A stretch of 51,668 bases of DNA from RGIG3528 sp964653855 (GTDB lineage: Bacteria; Bacillota; Clostridia; Lachnospirales; Lachnospiraceae). Location of the stretch: NCBI GenBank assembly GCA_964653855.1, contig CAZZFV010000010.1, forward strand, positions 1 to 51,668, given 5' to 3'. Of the stretch, positions 1 to 9,208 are shown piece after piece (position 1 is the first letter of the stretch; the number at the start of each line of letters is the position of its first letter). The translations under genes and the position numbers were made by a program. The notes beneath the pieces are model-generated. The model did not search any database. It had not been told where the DNA came from and worked only from the letters and a program-made list of their open reading frames with translations.

Positions 1-270
1 GAAGAAAGAATAACGAAAAGGGTAACGGACAGAGTGACCGAAGAGGTAACGGCAAGTGTAACGGCAAGTGTAACGGCAAGTGTAACGGCAAGTGTAACGG
101 AAGACGTAACAAAACGCGTAACGAAAGACGTAACAAAACAACTGAGTGAAAAATTTATTTTGAGCATGTACAAAAAAGGATATACAACCGACCAGATCGC
201 GGATGTGGCGGAAACGAGTGTAAATTACGTTAAGGCTATTGTGGAAAATGCAGGAGCAGTTTTGGCGTAA
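1..270 (+). CDS. C-terminal part of an Rpn-type PD-(D/E)XK nuclease/transposase protein (5' end outside window)
   Basis: The frame is open from base 1 to the stop at 270, so the gene begins upstream; the GTG at 34 is only an internal valine codon. What is seen is a run of four-residue repeats (VTAS, VTED, VTKR and similar) followed by a short helical tail, FILSMYKKGYTTDQIADVAE, ending near a hydrophobic C-terminus. Recombination-promoting (Rpn) nucleases of Firmicutes often end in repetitive charged linkers followed by such an HTH-like 'Y..G.t.eqIa.va..s...v' tail. The catalytic part is not in the window, so the family call is inference from the tail. A second, decayed Rpn-like fragment lies at the other edge (51492-51668). 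Confidence 0.55.
   Translation, partial: EERITKRVTDRVTEEVTASVTASVTASVTASVTEDVTKRVTKDVTKQLSEKFILSMYKKGYTTDQIADVAETSVNYVKAIVENAGAVLA
10..141 (+). repeat. 12-nt tandem repeat array in coding frame
   Basis: Eleven consecutive 12-nt units of the form GTAACGnnAnnn run without interruption. Four of them (46-57, 58-69, 70-81, 82-93) are identical copies of GTAACGGCAAGT. The period is a multiple of three, so each unit adds four residues (V-T-x-x) and the reading frame survives expansion or contraction. Identical central units flanked by diverged ones are typical of slippage-driven copy-number change. Confidence 0.9.
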
Positions 271-307
271 GATATAATTAAAAATATAAAAGATAAAAAA
301 TTCTTTG

Positions 308-333
308 GGCATCGAAAACGATGCCTTTTTTTT
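308..333 (+). terminator. Intrinsic terminator after the Rpn-like gene
   Basis: Perfect 7-bp stem GGCATCG / CGATGCC with an AAAA loop, followed by eight Ts. It lies 38 nt after the stop of the first gene and separates it from bioY. Confidence 0.85.
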
Positions 334-385
334 AAAATTCTTCTTGAGTAATATCCTTGCGGAAATTGATTTTATACAATATTTC

Positions 386-415
386 TTGTTGCATAACGGA
401 AATTTATGTTAAAAT
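386..415 (+). promoter_or_regulatory. Possible promoter for bioY
   Basis: TTGTTG (386-391) and TAAAAT (410-415) with an 18-nt spacer. The match is moderate and leaves a 5' leader of roughly 120 nt before the bioY ATG. I saw no clear operator. Confidence 0.35.
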
Positions 416-542
416 AATCTGAAAGCTTTGCACGTTTTGCAATAAGACGGGCAAAAGGATAAGACAAAAGCGGAAACTTATTGCGAAATATCCGAAGAAA
501 CAAAAAAGACAAAGATTACGATTAAAAAGAAGACTTAAAAAT

Positions 543-1106
543 ATGACAAAGAAATTTAAAACGTCCGATATGGTTTATTCGGCCGTCGGGGCTGTGATAA
601 TAGCGATTGCGTCTCAAATAATGATACCGTTTTCGGCGGTTCCGTTTACGCTTCAAACATTCGGTGTGGCGCTCACACTTGTGGCGCTCGGGGGAAAACG
701 GGGAACGGTTTCGAGCTTAGTCTATATCCTTATGGGTGCCGTCGGAATTCCCGTATTCAGCGGATTTAAAGGCGGCGTCGGGCATCTCGTGTCACTTACC
801 GGCGGATATATTGTGGGATTCCTCGTTATGGGAATCGTATATTTGATTTTTGAGAATGCGTTAAAAAATAAATTCAACAAATTGGGATACAAAATCCTTG
901 CGCTCGCAATCGGAAACATTTTTTGCTACGTAATCGGAACGGTGTGGTTTTATGTCGTAAGCATGAAAAACGGATCGGGCTACGGATTTTTGGGAATACT
1001 TACGCTTTGTGTGTTCCCGTATATTGTGCCGGATGCCGTAAAAATTTATGTTGCGGCGGTTACGGGTAAAATATTACGAAAAGCAATATCAAAAAACGAA
1101 AAATAA
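543..1106 (+). CDS. bioY: BioY family biotin transporter substrate-binding (S) component
   Basis: The 187-residue hydrophobic protein has about six membrane segments and the BioY signature region around residues 30-75 (IPFSAVPFTLQTFGVAL followed by GxxG-rich helices and GGVGHLVSLTGGYIVGF). BioY is the membrane S-component that captures biotin, either alone or with the shared ECF energising module; no ecfA/ecfT genes lie here, so a shared module elsewhere is likely. Length matches the family. The ribosome site before the ATG is weak (an A-rich stretch without a clear GGAGG). A biotin-protein ligase gene (31700-32587) lies 30 kb away; it lacks a DNA-binding domain, so it is unlikely to repress this gene. 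Confidence 0.93.
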   Translation: MTKKFKTSDMVYSAVGAVIIAIASQIMIPFSAVPFTLQTFGVALTLVALGGKRGTVSSLVYILMGAVGIPVFSGFKGGVGHLVSLTGGYIVGFLVMGIVYLIFENALKNKFNKLGYKILALAIGNIFCYVIGTVWFYVVSMKNGSGYGFLGILTLCVFPYIVPDAVKIYVAAVTGKILRKAISKNEK

Positions 1107-1203
1107 GGAAGATTGCATAACAAAAAACAAGGAAAGGCACTTAAATATTTAAGCTAAACAGAATTTGCATACGTAGGAACGGATATTTCAAACCGGAGGC
1201 GTT

Positions 1204-3966
1204 ATGGGGGCAGACATTAAAGCATGTGATTACACGGGCGATATTTTGAAAAATGCGAAAATGGGATTTTGGGCAATCGAAACAGGCGAAGATTCCGAAC
1301 CCAAAATGTATTTGAGCGACCATGTTGTGGGATACATGGGCTATGACAGTGCGCTCTCGCCCGAGGCGCTTTATGACACGTGGAGCAAAAATATCGATGT
1401 GAGCGACCACAAGAATGTCCTTGACGCAATAAGAAAAATGTATGAGATTCCGTGCGAAATCGAGTATACGTGGTATGCGGCCGACGGTAAAAAGGTAATT
1501 GTGCGTTTTGACGGAATGAGAGACAAGTCATGCGAATATGCGAGGCGTGTGTACGGGACATGCCAGAATATTTCGGATTTTCTTGATTTGAACATCGACG
1601 AGCACGAAAACGTAAACAGGATAGTCACGGAAATCGTGCGCGGAAGCGATGCGGCTTTTATTTTGGATTTATACGACAATTCGTTCCGCACGCTTATAAA
1701 CCGTCCTCAGACGGAGGCGGTGATAAAGTCGTCCGGAAATTACAGAAGTGTTGTGGATCTTTTCATCAAAAAATTTGTGCATCCTCTCGATTATCAAAAA
1801 TTTGACGACTTTTTCGGGGACGATGTGGATTTAAAAAAGTCCTTAAAAATCGGCGAAGCAAGCATCAAGGAATACAGAAGCAATATAACGGGGCCTTACA
1901 CATGGCATAGAGTACGTGTAACCAGGGTGAGCGAGCGAAAAGTTATTTTGGACTTTTCTGAGTGTGACGCCGAAATCATGAACGACATCGTCGTAAACAA
2001 TCTTCTTTCGGAATATGATGCGATTTATTTGGTGGACCTTGAAAACGACGAAGTGCGACCCGTGATTAAATCGGGATACGATAACATAGGAATAACATGC
2101 GATTCGACAAAGTATTCGCACCTTTCCAAAAAATTTACGGAAAGAGTGGGATTAAAATACCGCAAAGACACGCGTGTGATTTCGGATATCAGATTTTTGC
2201 GCCGCTTTTTGGCAAAGGAAAATCACAGGGAATTCGTTTTTTCGATGGAAGACGACGAAAATACGATGTGGCGCATTGCAATCGACGTAATCGAACGAAA
2301 TCGCGAATTCGATCCGAGCACGCTTATGTTTTCGTTCAAGAAGCTTGATGCCGTGAGCGCAAACGAGGTTCGTTATAAAGAAGAACTTCTTAAAAACGAA
2401 AGATATAACAGCATCATAAGGACTCTGTCCGAAAATTATGATTATATATGTAATATAGACATGGTGACGGGTGAAATCACACGTTTCTTTGCAAATAAGG
2501 AAATAGAAGAATTTTTCTTAAGTCTCCCCGCGGAAATGCCCAAAAACGAGCGTCTGTTGACATTTTGGAAATCAAATGTTTTGCCCGACGATCTTACGGA
2601 ATTTTTGTCGAAAGTAAAAGCGGAAAACGTGAAAAGTACACTTTTGGTCACGCCTAAATTCTCGGTGGATTTTAGGATGGGGACCATATCCGATTACCAC
2701 TGGTACAGGCTCCGCTTTGCACGAGAGGGTGACAGCCGCGGCTTTCTTATGGCGCTTTTTTCGATCGACAAGGAAAAGCGCTCGGAATACGAAATAAAAG
2801 AGGCTTACAAAAAGGCGGAAGCCGCAAGCGAAGCGAAAACAAAGTTTTTGTTTAACATGTCACATGACATACGCACGCCGATGAATGCGATCATAGGTTA
2901 TAATTCGATGGCTTTACGTAACCTCGGCAATCCCGAAAAGGTTAAGGATTGTCTCACAAAATCCGGTATTGCGAGCGAGTCGCTGCTCAGCATCATAAAT
3001 GACATTCTCGAAATGAGCCGTATCGAAAACGGAACGTTAAAAAGTGAAGAAATGTACGGCGACGTATATCTGTCGTTTGCGCATGTTAAGGATATGGCCG
3101 CCGAAATGGCGCACGCAAAGGAAATTTCGCTTACGTTTTCCTTTGAGAACATCAAAAACAGATATGTTTATTGCGATCTTGTGCATACAAACCGCATTTT
3201 CACGAACATTATCGGAAACGCGATCAAGTATACGCCTGACGGCGGGTATGTAAAGGTTGCGTGCGAAGAAATTGAGTATGACCGTCCGGGATATTGCATG
3301 TTCAAGTATACGTTTACGGATAACGGAATCGGAATGAGCAAAGAGTTTCAGGAACACATGTATGAACGCTTTACGAGAGAAAATTCCGAAACCGTCACAA
3401 AGGTTGCGGGAACGGGGCTCGGGCTTGCGATTTGTAAGCACTATGCGGATTTGATCGGAGCCACGATTACGTGCGAAAGCGAAAAATATTCGGGCACGAC
3501 ATTTACCGTAAAAATTCCGTGCCGCATTCAGGAAGGAGAGTTGTCAACCAATCCGGAACTTCTTTATTATGCGGACTTTAAGAACGAATTAAAGGGAAAA
3601 CGGGTTTTGCTTGCCGAGGATAACGAAATGAACCGTGAAATAGTTTCCGAAATCCTTACGGAAGAAGGACTTTCGGTGACTGCGGCGGAAGACGGAAATA
3701 AGGCGATAAATTATATCGAAAAGTTCGGGATAGATAAGTTTGACATAATGATCCTGGACATCCAAATGCCTTTTATGGACGGATACGAAACGGCAAGGTA
3801 TATAAGAAAAACATATCCGAATTCGGATATTCCGATTCTTGCGCTTTCGGCAAACGCATTCGAAGAAGACAAAAAGAAATCCTACGGGGCGGGAATGAAC
3901 GATCACTTATCAAAGCCCGTCGACGTTAAAACACTTATTTCCACGATAGCAAAATATTGTAAATGA
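1204..3966 (+). CDS. Cytoplasmic hybrid sensor histidine kinase (PAS-like sensors, HisKA, HATPase, receiver)
   Basis: 920 residues. The N-terminal half carries PAS-like sensory folds with no membrane segment, so sensing is probably intracellular. Then come a dimerisation/phosphoacceptor helix near 545-610 (FNMSHDIRTPMNAIIG, phospho-His about H554), an HHATPase around 655-775 (N-box NIIGNAIKYTPDGG, G-boxes DNGIGM and GTGLGLAI) and a C-terminal receiver (LLAEDNEMNREI, phospho-Asp about D852 in LDIQMPFMDG, LSANAFEED, and a K in HLSKPVD). No output domain follows the receiver, so a separate phosphotransfer or response-regulator partner is expected; none is adjacent. Its stop overlaps the start of the next kinase (ATGA), showing translational coupling. 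GGAGG sits 7 nt before the ATG. Confidence 0.9.
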   Translation: MGADIKACDYTGDILKNAKMGFWAIETGEDSEPKMYLSDHVVGYMGYDSALSPEALYDTWSKNIDVSDHKNVLDAIRKMYEIPCEIEYTWYAADGKKVIVRFDGMRDKSCEYARRVYGTCQNISDFLDLNIDEHENVNRIVTEIVRGSDAAFILDLYDNSFRTLINRPQTEAVIKSSGNYRSVVDLFIKKFVHPLDYQKFDDFFGDDVDLKKSLKIGEASIKEYRSNITGPYTWHRVRVTRVSERKVILDFSECDAEIMNDIVVNNLLSEYDAIYLVDLENDEVRPVIKSGYDNIGITCDSTKYSHLSKKFTERVGLKYRKDTRVISDIRFLRRFLAKENHREFVFSMEDDENTMWRIAIDVIERNREFDPSTLMFSFKKLDAVSANEVRYKEELLKNERYNSIIRTLSENYDYICNIDMVTGEITRFFANKEIEEFFLSLPAEMPKNERLLTFWKSNVLPDDLTEFLSKVKAENVKSTLLVTPKFSVDFRMGTISDYHWYRLRFAREGDSRGFLMALFSIDKEKRSEYEIKEAYKKAEAASEAKTKFLFNMSHDIRTPMNAIIGYNSMALRNLGNPEKVKDCLTKSGIASESLLSIINDILEMSRIENGTLKSEEMYGDVYLSFAHVKDMAAEMAHAKEISLTFSFENIKNRYVYCDLVHTNRIFTNIIGNAIKYTPDGGYVKVACEEIEYDRPGYCMFKYTFTDNGIGMSKEFQEHMYERFTRENSETVTKVAGTGLGLAICKHYADLIGATITCESEKYSGTTFTVKIPCRIQEGELSTNPELLYYADFKNELKGKRVLLAEDNEMNREIVSEILTEEGLSVTAAEDGNKAINYIEKFGIDKFDIMILDIQMPFMDGYETARYIRKTYPNSDIPILALSANAFEEDKKKSYGAGMNDHLSKPVDVKTLISTIAKYCK

Positions 3967-6902
3967 AGAACCGGGACTTGATTTTAAAGAAAATCAAATA
4001 TATTTTAAAAAATCTTTTTAACGGAAAGGCAAAAAAAGTTATTTTTGCGCTTATTTTAATTGCGCTTTTGAGTCGTGTTTTTGCACCCGTATTTTCTGTG
4101 TTTAATGTAAACTGCGGCACGACAAAAGCTTATGCCGCAACAAAAACCGTAAAAATCGGATGGTTCTTAATCGACGGCTTTTCGGAAGGCGGAGAGGGCG
4201 AAGAAAAGGGCGGTCTCGGTTACGAATATTTCCAAAAAATCGCATCGGTTACAGGGTGGAACTACGAATATGTTTACGGCGGACTTGATGAACTGCTTGA
4301 AATGCTTAAAACCGGTGAAATAGACATAATGGGGGATTTGACGATTACTGCAGAGCGTTCCGACGGGATTTTGTGGTCGAAGCGCCCGATGGCATCCGAA
4401 AAATATTATCTTTACGCGAAAAACGACGGAATTTTGGTCGATAACGGTACGATATCGAATGATTCGGTATCGGGATTTTCGGTCGAGAAACTGTCCGGCA
4501 TGAGAATAGGCGTAATACCGGGCGCGTATCAGACAATCCTTTTGTATGATTTTATAGAGGAAAAGAAAATTACTCCGACCCTTGTTTACTATGACAGTTT
4601 TGACGAGATGTTTGAGGATTTTTACGATGACAAAATCGACATTATCGACATTGCCGCGGAACAGATAAACAACAAACTTATACCGCTTTGCTACATCGGG
4701 GAATCGGAAACGTATATCGGTGTGAGCGGTGAGCACCCCGAGCTTTTGACGGAGATAAACGCGGCACTCGAGCATATCTATCTTGTGGAGCCTAATTACG
4801 ATACTTATCTGGAAGAAAAATATTATCCGATGTCGTCGATTTTGAAGCGTTCTTTTTCGGACGCGGAAATCGAATATATGGAAGATCACAAAACTTTTGT
4901 GATCGGATGTGTTGAAGATTATATGCCTTTTTCGGATATCGATTCGGAAACGGGCGAGGTGATGGGAATCGTCAAGGACATTATCGAAAAATTAAAGGAT
5001 TTTACGGGCTCTTACGGGCTCAATATCGAATACAGATTTTACGACAGTTACACGGAACTTAAAAAGGCTCTTAAAAACGGCGAAGTTTGCGCAGGTTTTC
5101 CCGCATACGCAAATCCCAATTATGCGGAAAGCGAAAATATGCTTCTCTCGAGCACGGTTTTGAACACGAACGCCTCGATTGCTTATATAGGCGATTACAG
5201 TGACGAAAAGCTTGACAAAATCGGGGTTATAACCGACACACCTTTTTCGGTGTATGTGGAAAAATCGTATCCGGATGCCGTAATCAAAACATATAAAACG
5301 TCGAGAGCGGCAATCGAGGCGATGAAAAAGGGCGAAGTTACGTCGGTAATATTAAACAGCTACAAGGCAACCGAACTCCTTTCCGACAACAGAATCTTAA
5401 AAAGTGTCGATTCGCCCGCAAATATCGGACTCGCGTTTGCGCTTCCGAAAACGGAATATGAAACCGTAAAGATTTTAGACAGGGTTATATCCGACATTTC
5501 GGACAGTGAAATAAACGCTCTCCTCATGAAATACGGAATTACGGAAAGCAAGTATACGTTTAACGATTTTCTTGTTGACAATGCGATTCTTGTGTTTATA
5601 TGCGGAGTGTGTGTCGTGGTGACTCTCATAGTTTCGGTGTACACCTTTATGAGAAGCAATTATGAGACGACGAAGCGCCTCGAAAAAGAAGGAAAGATCA
5701 ACGCAGAGCTTCAAAAAGCCAAAGACGAGGCAAACGAAGCAAATACGTCAAAAACGAGATTTTTGTTCAATATGTCTCACGATATCCGCACGCCCATGAA
5801 TGCGATTGTGGGATATACGACGATGGCAAAAAAATATATCGATAATCCGGAGAAAGTGGGCGAGTGCCTAAAGAACATCGAAATTTCGGGTCAAAAGCTT
5901 GTGCGCCTCGTAAATCAGGTGCTTGACATGGCAAGGATAGAATCGGGTAAAGACACGATTACCGTGAGACCCGCGGATATTGTGGAACGAATGGAAGCGA
6001 TGATTGCGATCGAAGGTGCGGACTTACGAAACAAAGGAATTACGGTCGAATATACGTTCACAAATCTAAAAGACAGAATGGTTGTTACAGACGGAGACAA
6101 GGTTGACAGAATTATTTTAAACATCCTCGGAAACGCCGTCAAATATACGCCTGAGGGCGGAAAGATAAAAATCACTTCGTTACAGAACGATATTCCGACG
6201 GAGCCCGGAAAACCGGAAATCGCCGAATATACTTTTGTGATTGAAGACACGGGAATAGGAATGGATCCCGAATACGTAAATAAAATTTTTGAACCTTTTT
6301 CGCGTGAAACGACGTCGACGGTGAGTCATATCGAGGGATCGGGTCTCGGAATGGCAATAGTAAAGAAATTTGTCGAACTTTTAAACGGAGACATTTCGGT
6401 CGAGTCGAAAAAGGGCAAGGGAACACGTGTTACCGTAAAGCTTCCCATGGAAAAATATCACGGCGAATTACAGCCTCAAAAGAAAGAAGATATAGAGGAA
6501 AAATATAACCTTTCGGGACTTTCGGTTTTGCTTGTCGAAGACAACGAAATGAACAGGGAAATTGCAAAAGATATTCTTGAGTTTTACGGGATCAAGGTTG
6601 ACACGGCGGATGACGGAGACACGGCGGTGAAAATCGTTAAGCGTTCAAAGCCCGGCACCTACAATCTTGTCCTTATGGACATTCAAATGCCCAGAATGAA
6701 CGGCTATGAGGCGACAAGAGAAATAAGGGCGCTTTCGGATGAGAGGCTTGCCGGTATTCCGATTGTCGCAATGACCGCGAATGCGTTTGAAGAAGACATA
6801 AAGGCAGCATATGCGGCAGGAATGAACGGGCATATAGCAAAGCCGATAGACGTAAAGAAGCTTCTTGCCACATTATCCGGATATATGGAGAGCGGAACAT
6901 GA
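3963..6902 (+). CDS. BvgS/EvgS-like hybrid sensor kinase with two periplasmic-binding-protein-type sensor domains
   Basis: 979 residues. An N-terminal hydrophobic segment (about 24-50) acts as signal/anchor. Two successive extracellular SBP_bac_3-type domains follow (about 60-290 and 300-530; KIGWFLIDGFSEGGEG.. and TFVIGCVEDYMPFSDIDSET.. starts), then a membrane helix at about 536-562. The kinase core has phospho-His about H606 (FNMSHDIRTPMNAIVG), an HATPase (ILGNAVKYTPEGG, DTGIGM, GSGLGMAIV) and a terminal receiver with phospho-Asp about D906 (LMDIQMPRMNG). SBP-type sensors bind amino acids or other small solutes; the ligand cannot be read from sequence. It overlaps its neighbours by 4 nt on both sides (ATGA at 3963 and at 6899), so kinase, kinase and carboxypeptidase form one operon. 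Confidence 0.92.
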   Translation: MKNRDLILKKIKYILKNLFNGKAKKVIFALILIALLSRVFAPVFSVFNVNCGTTKAYAATKTVKIGWFLIDGFSEGGEGEEKGGLGYEYFQKIASVTGWNYEYVYGGLDELLEMLKTGEIDIMGDLTITAERSDGILWSKRPMASEKYYLYAKNDGILVDNGTISNDSVSGFSVEKLSGMRIGVIPGAYQTILLYDFIEEKKITPTLVYYDSFDEMFEDFYDDKIDIIDIAAEQINNKLIPLCYIGESETYIGVSGEHPELLTEINAALEHIYLVEPNYDTYLEEKYYPMSSILKRSFSDAEIEYMEDHKTFVIGCVEDYMPFSDIDSETGEVMGIVKDIIEKLKDFTGSYGLNIEYRFYDSYTELKKALKNGEVCAGFPAYANPNYAESENMLLSSTVLNTNASIAYIGDYSDEKLDKIGVITDTPFSVYVEKSYPDAVIKTYKTSRAAIEAMKKGEVTSVILNSYKATELLSDNRILKSVDSPANIGLAFALPKTEYETVKILDRVISDISDSEINALLMKYGITESKYTFNDFLVDNAILVFICGVCVVVTLIVSVYTFMRSNYETTKRLEKEGKINAELQKAKDEANEANTSKTRFLFNMSHDIRTPMNAIVGYTTMAKKYIDNPEKVGECLKNIEISGQKLVRLVNQVLDMARIESGKDTITVRPADIVERMEAMIAIEGADLRNKGITVEYTFTNLKDRMVVTDGDKVDRIILNILGNAVKYTPEGGKIKITSLQNDIPTEPGKPEIAEYTFVIEDTGIGMDPEYVNKIFEPFSRETTSTVSHIEGSGLGMAIVKKFVELLNGDISVESKKGKGTRVTVKLPMEKYHGELQPQKKEDIEEKYNLSGLSVLLVEDNEMNREIAKDILEFYGIKVDTADDGDTAVKIVKRSKPGTYNLVLMDIQMPRMNGYEATREIRALSDERLAGIPIVAMTANAFEEDIKAAYAAGMNGHIAKPIDVKKLLATLSGYMESGT

Positions 6903-7936
6903 GATATCCTTTATTTTTACAAAAAAACGGATGTATAGGCGTTGTTGCGCCGTCGTTTGGGGCAACAACGGAGCCTTATATCACAAGAACAAAGTATGCC
7001 GCGGAAATTTTTAAAAAAGCGGGATATGGTGTTGCGTTCGGACCGAACGTGTATGCGGCGGAGGGGCACGGGAAAAGCAACACTCCAGAAAAATGCGCCG
7101 CAGAGTTCATGGATTACTACTTAAATCCCGCATACGACATCCTCATATCCGCGGGCGGCGGAGAAACGATGTGCGAAGACGTGTCGTATGTCGATTGGGA
7201 AAAGATTGCCGGGGGCAAGCCTAAGTGGTTTATGGGGTATTCCGACAACACAAATTTTACTTATTTACTTACAACACTTTGCGACACGGCATCCGTTTAC
7301 GGGCCGTGCTTTGCGGGTTTTGCGGCGAAGAATTATGATATACCGCAAAGATCGGCAATGCGCCTTGTGACGGGAGATAACTTTAACGGAAATTCGATTA
7401 CGCTTTCCGGATATCCTTTATGGGAAAAAGAAGAAGGCGAAAATCCCGATTTTATCCACGAATTAAATCTTACCGAAGAAAAAAAGCTTGTGTTCGGCGG
7501 TACGATGAGTAGGGAAGCGCGTTTTAAGGGGCGGCTTCTCGGAGGATGCGTCGACTGCCTTCAGACGTTACTCGGGACAAAGTTTGACAAAACACGTGAA
7601 TTTATTAAGAAATATGAGAATGACGGAATCGTGTGGTTTTTGGAGTGCTGTGATTTAAGCCCCATAGGTGTGCGACGCGCCTTTTGGCAAATGAGCGAGG
7701 CGGGGTGGTTTGAAAACGCAAAAGGCTTCATAATCGGGCGTCCGATGCATTTCGGTGAAGAAGCGTTCGGGCTCAATATGTATGACGCCGTTATGGGAGT
7801 ACTTGAAAAATATCGGGTTCCCGTAATTATGGACGCAGACCTCGGTCACCTTCCGCCATGTATACCGCTCGTAACCGGAAGCATGGCGGAAGTCACCGCA
7901 GACAGTAATATTCATATAAAGATGAGTTATGTGTAA
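6899..7936 (+). CDS. S66 family LD-carboxypeptidase (MccF/LdcA-like)
   Basis: 345 residues. S66 serine peptidases use a Ser-Glu-His triad; here it is about S115 in GYSDNTN, E249 in WFLECCD and H317 in DLGHLPPCIPL. The opening IGVVAPSFGA and ISAGGGETM are family landmarks. Members trim tetrapeptides during murein recycling (LdcA) or hydrolyse peptide-nucleotide antibiotics (MccF-like immunity). The position, translationally coupled after two sensor kinases, suggests a response to cell-wall peptides or peptide antibiotics, but that is inference. No signal peptide is visible, so it should be cytoplasmic. Confidence 0.88.
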   Translation: MRYPLFLQKNGCIGVVAPSFGATTEPYITRTKYAAEIFKKAGYGVAFGPNVYAAEGHGKSNTPEKCAAEFMDYYLNPAYDILISAGGGETMCEDVSYVDWEKIAGGKPKWFMGYSDNTNFTYLLTTLCDTASVYGPCFAGFAAKNYDIPQRSAMRLVTGDNFNGNSITLSGYPLWEKEEGENPDFIHELNLTEEKKLVFGGTMSREARFKGRLLGGCVDCLQTLLGTKFDKTREFIKKYENDGIVWFLECCDLSPIGVRRAFWQMSEAGWFENAKGFIIGRPMHFGEEAFGLNMYDAVMGVLEKYRVPVIMDADLGHLPPCIPLVTGSMAEVTADSNIHIKMSYV

Positions 7937-7984
7937 TGCTGCGCAAATTTATGCGTAAAATAAGGCTATGCGTAAAACGTAACC

Positions 7985-8860
7985 TTAACCCAGCTTCTCG
8001 CCCGTAAGCATTTCATAGCACGAAACGTATTTTGAAATCGTTTTTTCGACGATGTCATCGGGCAAAGTGTAGTTGCTGTCCGGATTCGCCTTTAGCCAGT
8101 CTCTTGCGAATTGCTTGTCGAACGAAGGCTCGGACACGCCTACCTTGTATTCGGAAAGCGGCCAGAATCTCGACGAGTCGGGAGTGAGCATTTCGTCGGC
8201 AACGGTTACGTTGCCATCTTCATCCACACCGAACTCAAATTTTGTGTCGGCGATTATGATTCCTTTTGAGTAGGCGTAGTCAGCGCACTTTTTGTAAAGA
8301 GCGATTGAGGCGTCCTTTATTTTTAGGGCATACTCGTTTCCGTGACCCGGAAAATATTTTTCGATAACGTCAATCGATTCTTCGAATGAAATATTTTCGT
8401 CGTGAAGTCCGATTTCCGCCTTTGTGCTCGGTGTGTAGAGGGGAGAGGCAAATTTTTCCGATTCCTTAAGCCCCGCGGGGAGCTTTATTCCGCATACGAC
8501 ACCTGTTTCGTTGTAGCTTTTTAAGCTGCTTCCCGTTATATATCCGCGCACGATGCATTCGATCGGAATCATGTTGAGCTTTTTCACCATCATTGTGCGT
8601 CCCTTAAAATAAGGATCTTTGAAAAACTCGGGCATTTTGTTTGTATCCGTCGTTATCATGTGGTTATTTATGATATCGTCGGTCATATTAAACCAAAACT
8701 CGGACATCTTTGTGAGCACAATGCCCTTTTTTGTTACGGTGTTATTGAGTATTACGTCAAAACAGCTTATTCTGTCTGTCGCAACAAGGATAAGCGAGTC
8801 TGTGTTATCGTATATTTCTCTTACTTTTCCCGTCTTTACGGGTACAAAAGCGTTTTCCAT
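7985..8860 (-). CDS. purC: Phosphoribosylaminoimidazole-succinocarboxamide synthase (SAICAR synthase)
   Basis: 291 residues, the longer form of PurC. It joins CAIR and aspartate with ATP in purine synthesis. Landmarks are GKVREIY near the N-terminus, ATDRISCFDVI, IECIVRGYITGSSLKSY and the C-terminal LTPDSSRFWP region. An AAAGGAG ribosome site precedes the ATG. The gene stands alone on the minus strand and converges with the S66 gene, with only 48 nt between stops. The other purine gene here, purA, is 40 kb away, so the pathway is dispersed. Confidence 0.95.
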   Translation of the reverse strand: MENAFVPVKTGKVREIYDNTDSLILVATDRISCFDVILNNTVTKKGIVLTKMSEFWFNMTDDIINNHMITTDTNKMPEFFKDPYFKGRTMMVKKLNMIPIECIVRGYITGSSLKSYNETGVVCGIKLPAGLKESEKFASPLYTPSTKAEIGLHDENISFEESIDVIEKYFPGHGNEYALKIKDASIALYKKCADYAYSKGIIIADTKFEFGVDEDGNVTVADEMLTPDSSRFWPLSEYKVGVSEPSFDKQFARDWLKANPDSNYTLPDDIVEKTISKYVSCYEMLTGEKLG

Positions 8861-9085
8861 AAACTAAACTCCTTTTTTTATGCGCCCGAAAAATCCGGGT
8901 AACGCGATTTTTTTAAAAGATATCCGTATTCTAACATTCCTTATTGTTTCCGAAAAATCAAATTTTGTTCTTATTTCGATAAGTAAAGGTTATGCTTTTT
9001 TGTGCGCCGGGAATGGGATGTTGGCAATACCGGAACCTTTTTCAGATAAATTTATGAAAACTTTATAATTGTGTATGAAATTAAA

Positions 9086-9114
9086 TTGATGAAAGACGGG
9101 ATTTAATTTATAAT
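9086..9114 (+). promoter_or_regulatory. Sigma-A-type promoter for the third hybrid kinase
   Basis: TTGATG (9086-9091), 17-nt spacer, TATAAT (9109-9114). It lies about 95 nt before the ATG at 9209, in the 348-nt divergent gap between purC (minus) and the kinase (plus). I saw no clear structured RNA in that gap; a short CCCG..CGGG hairpin near 8884 sits in the purC leader. Confidence 0.7.
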
Positions 9115-9208
9115 CAAAAGATACAGACTTGAATAAAGCAAAAGAACAAAGACACAAAGGCACAATATAACACGGGAATTCCGGTAATTTATCAAAGGGA
9201 GAATCGGT

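Noticed and set aside
1140..1153. Palindrome CTTAAATATTTAAG before the first kinase as an operator
   Set aside because: Short AT-only palindromes are expected by chance in such sequence and no promoter hexamers are aligned with it.
4167..4889. 240-codon minus-strand open frame inside the second kinase
   Set aside because: It lies entirely within the SBP sensor domains of a well supported gene; its product has no recognisable domain and no ribosome site.
7937..7984. Terminator between the S66 gene and purC
   Set aside because: There is a short direct repeat (ATGCGTAAAA twice) but no stable hairpin with a T-run that I could find.
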